From Sphingobacteriaceae bacterium (GTDB lineage: Bacteria; Bacteroidota; Bacteroidia; Sphingobacteriales; Sphingobacteriaceae), in the NCBI GenBank assembly GCA_947478315.1, contig CANJWF010000069.1, positions 1 through 6,654 of the forward strand: a DNA stretch of 6,654 nucleotides, written 5' to 3'. A program made the position numbers and the translations under genes. Below the pieces are notes generated by a model, which was not told where the DNA came from, did not search any database, and saw only the letters and a list, made by a program, of their open reading frames with translations. Shown piece by piece: positions 1-6,071 of this stretch. Each line of letters starts with the position of its first letter. Position 1 is the stretch's first letter.

Positions 1-12
1 ATTTTATGCATT

Positions 13-423
13 ATGCCATACCAATTTACGCGTATAGTATTCACAAAATTAGACCTAACTTTATGGTACAAAGAACCCAAATTGTTATATAAACAAATCA
101 TAAGAAAGTTTATAGCGCTAGTCATGCTATTTGTTTTTGCGTTTAGCATTACGCCGCAAAAATCAATACATGATATTGTGGCCCATCACGTGGATCCAAC
201 TACTTGTGATGTGCACCAGGATTTCCCAATAGACCAGGTCGAAAAATCAAGCATTCATTGTAGTTATGAAAACCTAGTTGCTACAACACCTTTTTTACAG
301 TATAATTTTGATATAACTATCGCAACGCCAACAATGGCTAAGGTGACCAATACCTATTTTGTTGCATGTTATTTTTCTGACACTCATTTTACATCTGAAT
401 CAAGAGGCCCCCCAACCGTATAG
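13..423 (+). CDS. small His/Cys-rich exported or membrane-anchored protein, hypothetical
   Basis: This 136-residue product has no named function that I can assign. A basic stretch (around residues 26-32) precedes one hydrophobic segment (about 33-47, ending SITPQ), which reads as a signal peptide or N-terminal anchor, so the rest is probably periplasmic. The exported part is rich in potential metal ligands: H53, D54, H58, H59, D61, C65, D66, H68, H82, C83, then C119 and H125. The tail ends in RGPPTV. From memory, short Bacteroidota proteins of this style, with a hydrophobic SITP start, an HD..H core, a 'NLVATTPF'-like middle and an RGPP end, are often encoded just upstream of TonB-dependent receptors, as here. 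The first 23 residues look unlike a normal N-terminus. The true start may be the in-frame TTG at 82, giving a conventional signal peptide; ATG 124 would leave too short a leader. Metal binding is inference. No clear TAnnTTTG promoter is visible upstream within the window. Confidence 0.6.
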   Translation: MPYQFTRIVFTKLDLTLWYKEPKLLYKQIIRKFIALVMLFVFAFSITPQKSIHDIVAHHVDPTTCDVHQDFPIDQVEKSSIHCSYENLVATTPFLQYNFDITIATPTMAKVTNTYFVACYFSDTHFTSESRGPPTV

Positions 424-437
424 TTGAAATAGAAAAA

Positions 438-472
438 CGCGCCGCATTTTAAATTGTATTTAAACCAGCGCG
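438..472 (+). repeat. two-part inverted repeat in the leader between the small gene and the receptor
   Basis: An outer GC-only arm pair, CGCGC (438-442) and GCGCG (468-472), encloses a perfect AT-rich inverted repeat, TTTAAAT (448-454) and ATTTAAA (458-464), around a TGT loop. A small internal loop separates the two stems. If the small gene and the receptor gene share a transcript, this would fold as a hairpin 40 bases before the receptor ATG. No U-run follows directly, so it is not a standard intrinsic terminator. It could be an mRNA-stability element or attenuator, or the inner repeat could be a protein-binding site. Pairing is visible in the sequence; the role is unknown. Confidence 0.4.
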
Positions 473-511
473 CATTGGTATTTAATTTTCATTTTGATTA
501 AATTGATTTTC

Positions 512-2920
512 ATGTACAAGTATTTTTACATTCTATTATTTTCTTTGGCAATAACACAAATGCCAAAAGCAGCAAGCGCACAACAAAAGCCGCAGCAACA
601 AAACAATAAGCAAACAGCAGCTATTTTAAAAGGTAAAGTGACCGATGCCACAACAGGGCAGGCTTTACAAGGCGCAACCATCTATTTTCCCGACACAAGA
701 AAAGGTACACTTACTAACGAAAAAGGGGAATACCAACTAACATTAACAACCGGCAACCATATGGTGGAAGTGAGTTTTATAGGATACGCAATCACTTCAA
801 AAAACATAGCTGTAACTGCAGCAACCGAGCAAAATTTTGCATTAAGTCACACTGCTGTTGAAACTTCCAACGTAACGGTAACAAGTTTTTTACGTGCAAC
901 TTCTACAAAGCGCACACCAACGCCAATTAGTATTATAAAAAAGGAAGAATTATTCCGTGGTGCAGCAACCAATTTTATTGATGCGCTTTCTAAAACACCA
1001 GGCGTAACACAATTAAGTACAGGACCAGCAATTTCAAAACCAATTATTCGCGGTTTGGGATATAACCGAGTAGTGGTTTTAAACGACGGTGTAAGGCAGG
1101 AAGGGCAACAATGGGGTGACGAACATGGTATTGAAATAGACGAATACAATGTGTCAAGGATTGAAGTATTAAAAGTGCCTGCTTCTATTATATATGGTAG
1201 TGAAGCATTGTCGGGTGTAATAAATGTGGTGTCAAATGTGCCCGTAGCACAAGGTGCTATAAGGGGAAACTTATTCACTAACTACCAAAGTAATAATAAT
1301 TTACAGGGGTACCATTTCGACATAGCAGGAAATAACAAAGGTTTTGTATGGGGATTAAATGGAACATCTAAACAAGCAGGTGACTATCAAAACAAATACG
1401 ATGGTTATGTGTACAATTCAAAATTTAAAGAATTAAACGGAAGTGCTTATGTGGGTATAGAAAAGGATTGGGGCTATAGCCATTTCTTTGTAAGCAAGTA
1501 CACGCAAAAATTAGGCATGATAGAAGGGGTAAGAAATGACTTAGGCATTTTTTTAAAGCCAGTAATTATTGACGGCAACGAGGAGGAAGTAGAAGTAACC
1601 GATGCCGATTTTAAATCAACTACTCCAAGCGTACCTTATCAAAACATACAGCACACTAAATATACTTGGGACAATAATATTAAATGGGGAACAGGCAGGT
1701 TAAAAGCAAATATTGCATACCAAAGAAATGAACGCCAGGAATTTGGAAACGTGGCCGACCCAAGTGAAAAAAGTTTGTATTTCGATTTAGGTACCGTGAA
1801 TTATTCTTTCCAATATTTATTACCTGAAAATAATAATTGGAAACATACCATTGGTGTAAATGGAATGCAACAAGAAAATAAAAACAAGGGCGTAGAAACA
1901 TTAATACCTGAATACAAATCCATTGACTATGGTTTATTCTTCTACACACAAAAAAATATAAACCGCTTACATATAAGTGGAGGATTAAGGATTGACAAAA
2001 AGGGTATTGAATTTAATGACCAAGCAGGTGAAAACATAAAAAAGGATTACGGCGCAATGGCAGGAAGCATTGGTATGACATACGAAGCGGGCAATGACTG
2101 GGTGCTTAAATTAAATATTGCAAAAGGGTACCGAGCACCAAATTTAGCCGAACTAGGAAGCAATGGCGCGCACGAAGGAACCAACCGTTATGAATATGGT
2201 AACGTAAACCTTAGGTCAGAAAAAAGTTTGCAATTTGATTTAGGAACAGAATGGAGTAACGAACACGTTTCATTCGCGGGAAATATATTTTATAACCACG
2301 TAACCGATTTTATATTTTACCAAAAGCTACTAGGTGTTGCGGGTGGGGATTCAATCATAATTGATGAAGAAGCAAGTGAGCTTAATGCATTTGCCTACCA
2401 ACAGCAAAATGCAACATTATACGGAGGAGAATTTAATTTAGACATACACCCGCATCCATTGGATGGTTTGCATATTGAAAATACAGTTTCTTATGTAAAA
2501 GGGGCGTTTGATAAAGCATTGGATGGCAGTAAGAATTTACCAATGATTCCTTCCATGCGTTGGTTGGCCGAACTAAGGTATGAGTTTGAGGGAAAATCAA
2601 AAACCTTCAATAATTCATATGTAACATTACAGTTGGACAATGTGGCTGCACAAAACAATCCATTCACAGGTTTTAATACTGAAACAAAAACAGCAGGCTA
2701 TTCCTTAATGAATATGGGCATAGGCACTCAGTTTATGCGCAAGGGTAAGCAATTATTTAGCTTATCGGTAATGGCGCAAAACATAGGGGACGTTGCTTAT
2801 CAAAACCATTTAAGCAGGTTAAAATACACCGACGTAAATGTATTAACAGGCCGCAGTGGGGTTTATAATATGGGCCGCAATTTTAGTTTAAAACTAAATG
2901 TACCGCTACAGTTTGATTAG
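512..2920 (+). CDS. TonB-dependent outer-membrane receptor with N-terminal carboxypeptidase-regulatory-like domain
   Basis: This is an outer-membrane active transporter powered by TonB-ExbBD; its ligand is not determined by the sequence. I chose ATG 512 (802 aa) over the in-frame TTG 494 because it gives a clean signal peptide (MYKYFYILLF..., cleavage likely after ASA at residue 23). A Gln-rich linker (24-34) leads into a CarboxypepD_reg-like beta-sandwich (about 39-114: GKVTDATTGQALQGATIYFP ... SFIGY). A TonB-box-like VTVT (121-124), the plug (about 130-245, with IIRGLGYNRVVVLNDGVRQ) and a full-length 22-strand-type barrel follow, ending near FSLKLNVPLQF. The plug loop QEGQQWGDEHGIEID (196-210) and a barrel segment DIHPHPLDGLH (644-654) carry acidic and His residues. 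The plug segment resembles the corresponding part of ZnuD-type zinc receptors, which with the His/Cys-rich neighbour suggests metal uptake (inference). Only a weak one-mismatch TAnnTTTG (489-496) precedes it, with no -33 TTG, so co-transcription with the upstream gene is plausible. A strong terminator follows. Confidence 0.93.
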   Translation: MYKYFYILLFSLAITQMPKAASAQQKPQQQNNKQTAAILKGKVTDATTGQALQGATIYFPDTRKGTLTNEKGEYQLTLTTGNHMVEVSFIGYAITSKNIAVTAATEQNFALSHTAVETSNVTVTSFLRATSTKRTPTPISIIKKEELFRGAATNFIDALSKTPGVTQLSTGPAISKPIIRGLGYNRVVVLNDGVRQEGQQWGDEHGIEIDEYNVSRIEVLKVPASIIYGSEALSGVINVVSNVPVAQGAIRGNLFTNYQSNNNLQGYHFDIAGNNKGFVWGLNGTSKQAGDYQNKYDGYVYNSKFKELNGSAYVGIEKDWGYSHFFVSKYTQKLGMIEGVRNDLGIFLKPVIIDGNEEEVEVTDADFKSTTPSVPYQNIQHTKYTWDNNIKWGTGRLKANIAYQRNERQEFGNVADPSEKSLYFDLGTVNYSFQYLLPENNNWKHTIGVNGMQQENKNKGVETLIPEYKSIDYGLFFYTQKNINRLHISGGLRIDKKGIEFNDQAGENIKKDYGAMAGSIGMTYEAGNDWVLKLNIAKGYRAPNLAELGSNGAHEGTNRYEYGNVNLRSEKSLQFDLGTEWSNEHVSFAGNIFYNHVTDFIFYQKLLGVAGGDSIIIDEEASELNAFAYQQQNATLYGGEFNLDIHPHPLDGLHIENTVSYVKGAFDKALDGSKNLPMIPSMRWLAELRYEFEGKSKTFNNSYVTLQLDNVAAQNNPFTGFNTETKTAGYSLMNMGIGTQFMRKGKQLFSLSVMAQNIGDVAYQNHLSRLKYTDVNVLTGRSGVYNMGRNFSLKLNVPLQFD

Positions 2921-2941
2921 GAGTATAGCTTTATAATATAG

Positions 2942-2981
2942 AATGGGCTAGGTGATGCATATGATCACTTAGCCCATTTTT
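2942..2981 (+). terminator. intrinsic terminator of the receptor transcript
   Basis: A 15-bp stem pairs 2942-2956 with 2964-2978 around a 7-base loop (GCATATG). All pairs are Watson-Crick except one G-U wobble (2951/2969), and a T-run (2977-2981) follows directly. It sits 21 bases after the receptor stop. On the minus strand the wobble becomes a C/A mismatch and the bases after the stem (TCTATATTATA) are only loosely U-rich. It should therefore terminate the receptor mRNA better than the convergent HTH gene's mRNA, though it may serve both. Confidence 0.88.
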
Positions 2982-2987
2982 AGTTAT

Positions 2988-3776
2988 TCAATTAGCTGTA
3001 TAATTCCTAACAGTATAAGGAGCTTCTCTATAAAAGGCTAACTCGTAATTAATGTCGTCGCCTTCCTTTGTGGCTTTAATTGGCATATCGTTTATAGTGT
3101 AGGCGCTTATTTGCTCCTCGGTCCAATTACCAACTAGGTCAATTGTTTGATCGATTACTTCTTTTTCACTAGCAAGCATAAGGGTTAGGTCTGATTTTTC
3201 TAATGGGATATATCTTAGCTGAATCACTCCATTTATTTTAGTTTTAATTCGGAGTATACTTTCACTGTCTAAAAGTTTTTTTAAAATGGTATCAATATTT
3301 TTAGGGAAGCAGTTGCCCGACAATTTTCGATATTGTATAGATGACAAGTGAGACTCATATATTTCGTAATTATTAAAATCAATGAGGTATAAAATTTTAA
3401 AAAGGATAGATTCGTTAATGTTAACTTTCCCTGCAGTTTTTTCAATAGTGTATAATAGGGTATTTTTGAATTTCAAAAAATCAAAATTGGGAATCGAAAC
3501 GCGTTCTTTGTGTTTTGTGTTTTTTGTAAAGTAGGCAACTTCGGGTTCGGCTGTTGTCATAAAATTTGCCGATAAAAATTCATCCATTGAAAATCCAAGT
3601 ACCGATGCCAGTAATTGCATTTCAAAAACATCCACACTTCGTTTCCCTAGTTCTATTTGAACAAGTGACGGCCTTGATATTGAAATCGATTTAGCTAAAT
3701 CATTCTGAGAAAGGCCTTTTGCCTTTCGAATCTGAACAATACGACCGCCTAATTCTTGTTTATTTAAAGTGTACAT
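2988..3776 (-). CDS. XRE-family HTH regulator fused to a Panacea (SocA/DUF4065-like) antitoxin domain
   Basis: This is a 262-residue cytoplasmic DNA-binding protein. Residues about 9-65 form an XRE/Cro-type helix-turn-helix (core GLSQNDLAKS at 21-30, recognition helix SRPSLVQIELGKR at 34-46). After a polar linker (about 70-98), residues about 100-256 match my recollection of the Panacea/SocA-like domain: an N-terminal helix pair with ILFKILYLIDF (124-134), and the diagnostic C-terminal end DMPIKATKEGDDINYELAFY (230-249) followed by REAPYTVRNY. In the family, Panacea domains neutralise many unrelated toxins, and HTH-fused versions serve as antitoxin-repressors (established for the family). Here there is no partner gene: the downstream neighbour is the convergent receptor and the upstream one is the divergent peptidase. 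ATG 3776 is the only credible start: an in-frame TGA lies two codons upstream, and no ATG, GTG or TTG follows within the HTH. The gene looks more AT-rich than its flanks. A role as a solitary regulator is the main alternative. Confidence 0.85.
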   Translation of the reverse strand: MYTLNKQELGGRIVQIRKAKGLSQNDLAKSISISRPSLVQIELGKRSVDVFEMQLLASVLGFSMDEFLSANFMTTAEPEVAYFTKNTKHKERVSIPNFDFLKFKNTLLYTIEKTAGKVNINESILFKILYLIDFNNYEIYESHLSSIQYRKLSGNCFPKNIDTILKKLLDSESILRIKTKINGVIQLRYIPLEKSDLTLMLASEKEVIDQTIDLVGNWTEEQISAYTINDMPIKATKEGDDINYELAFYREAPYTVRNYTAN

Positions 3777-3780
3777 CTTT

Positions 3781-3811
3781 CAAAGCTATATAATGTTTTA
3801 ATATAAAACAA
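3781..3811 (-). promoter_or_regulatory. Bacteroidota-type promoter of the HTH-Panacea gene, leaderless geometry
   Basis: Reading the minus strand, TTG (3811-3809) is followed by 20 bases and then TAGCTTTG (3788-3781), a perfect match to the Bacteroidota -7 consensus TAnnTTTG with the expected -33 spacing. Only four bases (AAAG) separate the box from the ATG at 3776. Transcription starts a few bases after this box, so the mRNA would begin at or next to the start codon with no room for a ribosome-binding site. Box and spacing are visible; the leaderless transcript is inference. Confidence 0.72.
3794..3810. promoter_or_regulatory. 17-bp palindromic operator candidate within the HTH-Panacea promoter
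   Basis: TGTTTTA and TAAAACA form a perfect 7-bp inverted repeat around ATA. The site fills the spacer and overlaps two bases of the -33 TTG of the minus-strand promoter, so a bound dimer would block RNA polymerase. The spacing suits a dimeric XRE protein, making the adjacent HTH-Panacea product the likely binder (inference). A degraded second copy with the same TGT-N11-ACA frame lies at 3817-3833, centred 23 bp away. The palindrome is unlikely to be part of the peptidase promoter itself, whose start codon is 90 bp away. Confidence 0.65.
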
Positions 3812-3864
3812 TTAAATGTATTAAAAGAGAACATATGCTAGATCCAGCAAATTAAATAGCCTTA

Positions 3865-3885
3865 AATCTTTGTACATTTAGGAGT
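3865..3885 (+). promoter_or_regulatory. weak promoter -7 box and AGGAGT motif upstream of the M20 peptidase
   Basis: AATCTTTG (3865-3872) matches TAnnTTTG at every defined position but the first and lies 28 bases before ATG 3901. No TTG is found at the expected -33 distance. AGGAGT (3880-3885) resembles a Shine-Dalgarno core but is about 15 bases from the start codon, farther than usual. Both are suggestive only. Confidence 0.3.
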
Positions 3886-3900
3886 AAATAGGCTAAAAAT

Positions 3901-5268
3901 ATGAAGATGAAATACTTACTAATAGGCGCGATTATGTTGCTAAGCGTAACCAGCGTAAACGCACAAACAACAAGTGCAACAGGATTAACCAACTTAAGCA
4001 AGCAGGAACAAAAAATGATGGAATATATCGACGCCAATATGCCGCGGGCTATTGCGTTGTTAAAAGAATCGGTGAACATAAATAGCGGTTCACTAAATAT
4101 TGAAGGCGTAAAAAAAGTGGGTGCATTATTTGCACGTGAATTACAAAATGCAGGACTACAAACGGAGTGGATCCCGATGCCGGATTCGGTACAACGCGCA
4201 GGTCATTTAGTAGCCACCACTACTGCGGCAAAAATCGCAACAGGAGCTAATACAACAGGAACCTCAATCCAAAAACCTAAAGGAAAAAAACTATTTCTCA
4301 TCGGACATTTGGACACGGTGTTCGAACCCGATATGCCAGCCAATCCATTCACCATGTTAAACGACAGCACTGCAACAGGCCAAGGAGTGAATGACATGAA
4401 GGGTGGAGATGTAATTATAATCATTGCATTACAAGCAATGCAAGCGCAGGGTTTATTGGACGGAGCGGCAATCACAGCATACTTTACAGGCGACGAGGAA
4501 AAATCGGGGCGACCAATAAGTGTAAGCCGAAAGGATTATATCGAACGCGCAAAACAAACCGATATCGCATTAGGCTTTGAAGGCGCTAACGGATTAAATT
4601 CAATTGCAACCGCAAGGAGAGGATCCAGCGGATGGCGATTGGACGTGCAAGCAAAAACAGGACATAGTGCAGGCGTATTTACGCAAGGCGCAGGGTATGG
4701 AGCAATTTATGAAGCAGCAAGAATCGTAAATGAATTCAGACAACAATTGAGTACCGAAAAATATCTAACATTTAATCCGGGTGTATTTATCGGAGGATCT
4801 GAAATGAGCTATGAGGAAGCAACTGTAAAAGGAACCGCCATCGGCAAAACAAATATCATCTCACCGGCAACCACTGTAACGGGGGATCTGCGTTTTTTAA
4901 CGGAAGATCAAAAAGCGAATGCAAGAATCAAGATGCAAAAAATTGTTGCACAAAACTTAACAGGCACCACTGCTAAAATAAAATTCAGCGACGGCATACC
5001 AAGTATGGCACCCACTGCGGGCAACGAAAAAGTAATGCAAGTAGTAAGTGGTGTAACAAAGGATATGGGATTGGGTATTACCACAGCAGGCGACCCAGGG
5101 TCGAGAGGCGCGGGGGATATATCTTATATAGCAGCCTATGTAGATTGTATCGACGGGATGGGCGCGTCGGGAAAAGGGGCACATGCACCGGGCGAAACCA
5201 TCAACTTAAAGGAATTCCCTTATTTAATAAAGAGAGCAGCGTTGACAATGTATCGGTTGACGAAGTAG
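3901..5268 (+). CDS. exported M20-family zinc metallopeptidase (CPG2-like)
   Basis: This 455-residue di-zinc exopeptidase would remove terminal residues from peptides, or act as a dipeptidase or amidohydrolase, in the periplasm. Signal peptide: MKMKYLLIGAIMLLSVTSVNA, with cleavage likely after A21; ATG 3907 is an equivalent alternative start. Metal and catalytic residues match the glutamate-carboxypeptidase (CPG2) layout: H136 in GHLDTVF with D138, bridging D165 in NDMKGG, general base E199 and ligand E200 in GDEEKSG, E227 in GFEGAN, and H428 in GAHAPGE. The inserted dimerisation (lid) domain runs about 235-350 and carries H255 in TGHSAGVF. All key residues are present, so it should be active. 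A Thr/Ala/Lys-rich stretch (about 106-130) before the first metal motif looks like a flexible insertion. It is divergent from the HTH gene, with 124 bases between starts, and convergent with the glycosyltransferase. The exact substrate cannot be read from the sequence. Confidence 0.92.
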   Translation: MKMKYLLIGAIMLLSVTSVNAQTTSATGLTNLSKQEQKMMEYIDANMPRAIALLKESVNINSGSLNIEGVKKVGALFARELQNAGLQTEWIPMPDSVQRAGHLVATTTAAKIATGANTTGTSIQKPKGKKLFLIGHLDTVFEPDMPANPFTMLNDSTATGQGVNDMKGGDVIIIIALQAMQAQGLLDGAAITAYFTGDEEKSGRPISVSRKDYIERAKQTDIALGFEGANGLNSIATARRGSSGWRLDVQAKTGHSAGVFTQGAGYGAIYEAARIVNEFRQQLSTEKYLTFNPGVFIGGSEMSYEEATVKGTAIGKTNIISPATTVTGDLRFLTEDQKANARIKMQKIVAQNLTGTTAKIKFSDGIPSMAPTAGNEKVMQVVSGVTKDMGLGITTAGDPGSRGAGDISYIAAYVDCIDGMGASGKGAHAPGETINLKEFPYLIKRAALTMYRLTK

Positions 5269-5276
5269 GGTAACAA

Positions 5277-6071
5277 CTAAGAGCGCTTATTTTTTGATCC
5301 AAACAAGTAGATAAAATATTCTTTTACGTTTAGCCAAATAAACATAGGAACAACTTCGGCATAACGTGAAAAAAGGCGACGAGGCTCTTTTAATAAACGG
5401 TATAACCACTCTAAGCCTAGATTGCGAATCCATAAAGGAGCATGCTTAAGATTATCTGTAAAAAAATCAAATACAGCACCAACGGTTATGATGTAATTAA
5501 CATTGCAATATTTTGCTAAATTTTCAGCAAAAGCTTCTTGTTTTGGGGTGCTTAAACCTATCCAAACAATATTTGCACCTGCAGCATTAATCATTGCTCC
5601 TAGCTTAGTCAATTCTTCATCTGTCATTACTCTAAAAGGAGGGCTGTAAGTGCCAACAACATTTGTATTTTCAAATTTGTTTGCACAAGCATTTTTTAAA
5701 TCATCTGCAATCCCTTCTTTACCACCACAAAAGAAATGTTTAATTGGAAATGATGCAGACGTTGACATGAATTGCCCAAAAGTTCCAACGCCTGGACATC
5801 TTCTCATGTTTTTATGTCCCTTAAGTTGACCAATCCAGGCCATAGGCTGACCATCGGGAATATTATAATAAAAATTGAGAAGGGTATTTTTAAAAGTCGG
5901 ATTGTTATAAGCAAAAACTAAACCGTGTGCACTGGTTGCACTAATTAATCTATTTGAATAATTTAGAGGCTTAGTAATTATAGAATCAATTATTTCATTA
6001 ATGAAGGATGTTGAATTGCCAACATAAATAGGAATGTCAATAATGTTAACAGTGTACTTATTTAGATGCAT
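5277..6071 (-). CDS. WecG/TagA/CpsF family (GT26) glycosyltransferase
   Basis: This 264-residue enzyme belongs to a family that transfers an N-acetylmannosamine-type sugar from a UDP donor to a lipid-linked acceptor during synthesis of surface glycans such as wall teichoic acid, enterobacterial common antigen or capsule. Visible signatures are: ATSAHG (45-50) at the substrate-pocket Thr region, PDGQPMAW (72-79) whose D73 corresponds to the conserved catalytic Asp, GLSTPKQEAF (172-181), and VGAVFDFFTD (187-196). The family's C-terminal appendage (about 210-237: APLWIRNLGLEWLYRL, EPRRLFSRY) is followed by a hydrophobic, aromatic-rich tail (240-258) likely to touch the inner membrane. The length is normal. 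Its ATG lies inside the end of the epimerase gene (14-base overlap, different frame), so the two are probably translationally coupled. It appears to be the last gene of its operon, ending 8 bases from the convergent peptidase stop. Donor and acceptor sugars here are unknown. Confidence 0.93.
   Translation of the reverse strand: MHLNKYTVNIIDIPIYVGNSTSFINEIIDSIITKPLNYSNRLISATSAHGLVFAYNNPTFKNTLLNFYYNIPDGQPMAWIGQLKGHKNMRRCPGVGTFGQFMSTSASFPIKHFFCGGKEGIADDLKNACANKFENTNVVGTYSPPFRVMTDEELTKLGAMINAAGANIVWIGLSTPKQEAFAENLAKYCNVNYIITVGAVFDFFTDNLKHAPLWIRNLGLEWLYRLLKEPRRLFSRYAEVVPMFIWLNVKEYFIYLFGSKNKRS

Noticed and set aside
847..1278. 143-codon minus-strand open frame inside the receptor gene
   Set aside because: It is antisense to the well-supported plug-domain coding sequence, shows no recognisable domain or start signal, and is best explained as a shadow frame.
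2457..2530. Repeated CATTGGATGG at two places in the receptor gene
   Set aside because: A 10-base match within coding sequence (two DG-containing turns) is explained by chance and similar codons.
3794..3810. The palindrome as a Zur- or PerR-type metal box
   Set aside because: TGTTTTAATATAAAACA superficially resembles such boxes, but it sits exactly in the promoter of an XRE-family gene that can supply its own binder, and no metal gene adjoins it on that side.
3852..4079. 75-codon minus-strand frame between the HTH gene and the peptidase, considered as a missing toxin partner
   Set aside because: Most of it is antisense to the peptidase signal peptide and N-terminus. Its hydrophobic, membrane-like residues fall opposite that coding sequence, so they follow from it. 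It has no promoter and no toxin-like signature.
5256..5295. GTTG...CAAC repeat followed by a T-run near 5290-5295, as a terminator for the peptidase
   Set aside because: The stem is only four pairs with a long loop, and the T-run is too far downstream; not enough for an intrinsic terminator.
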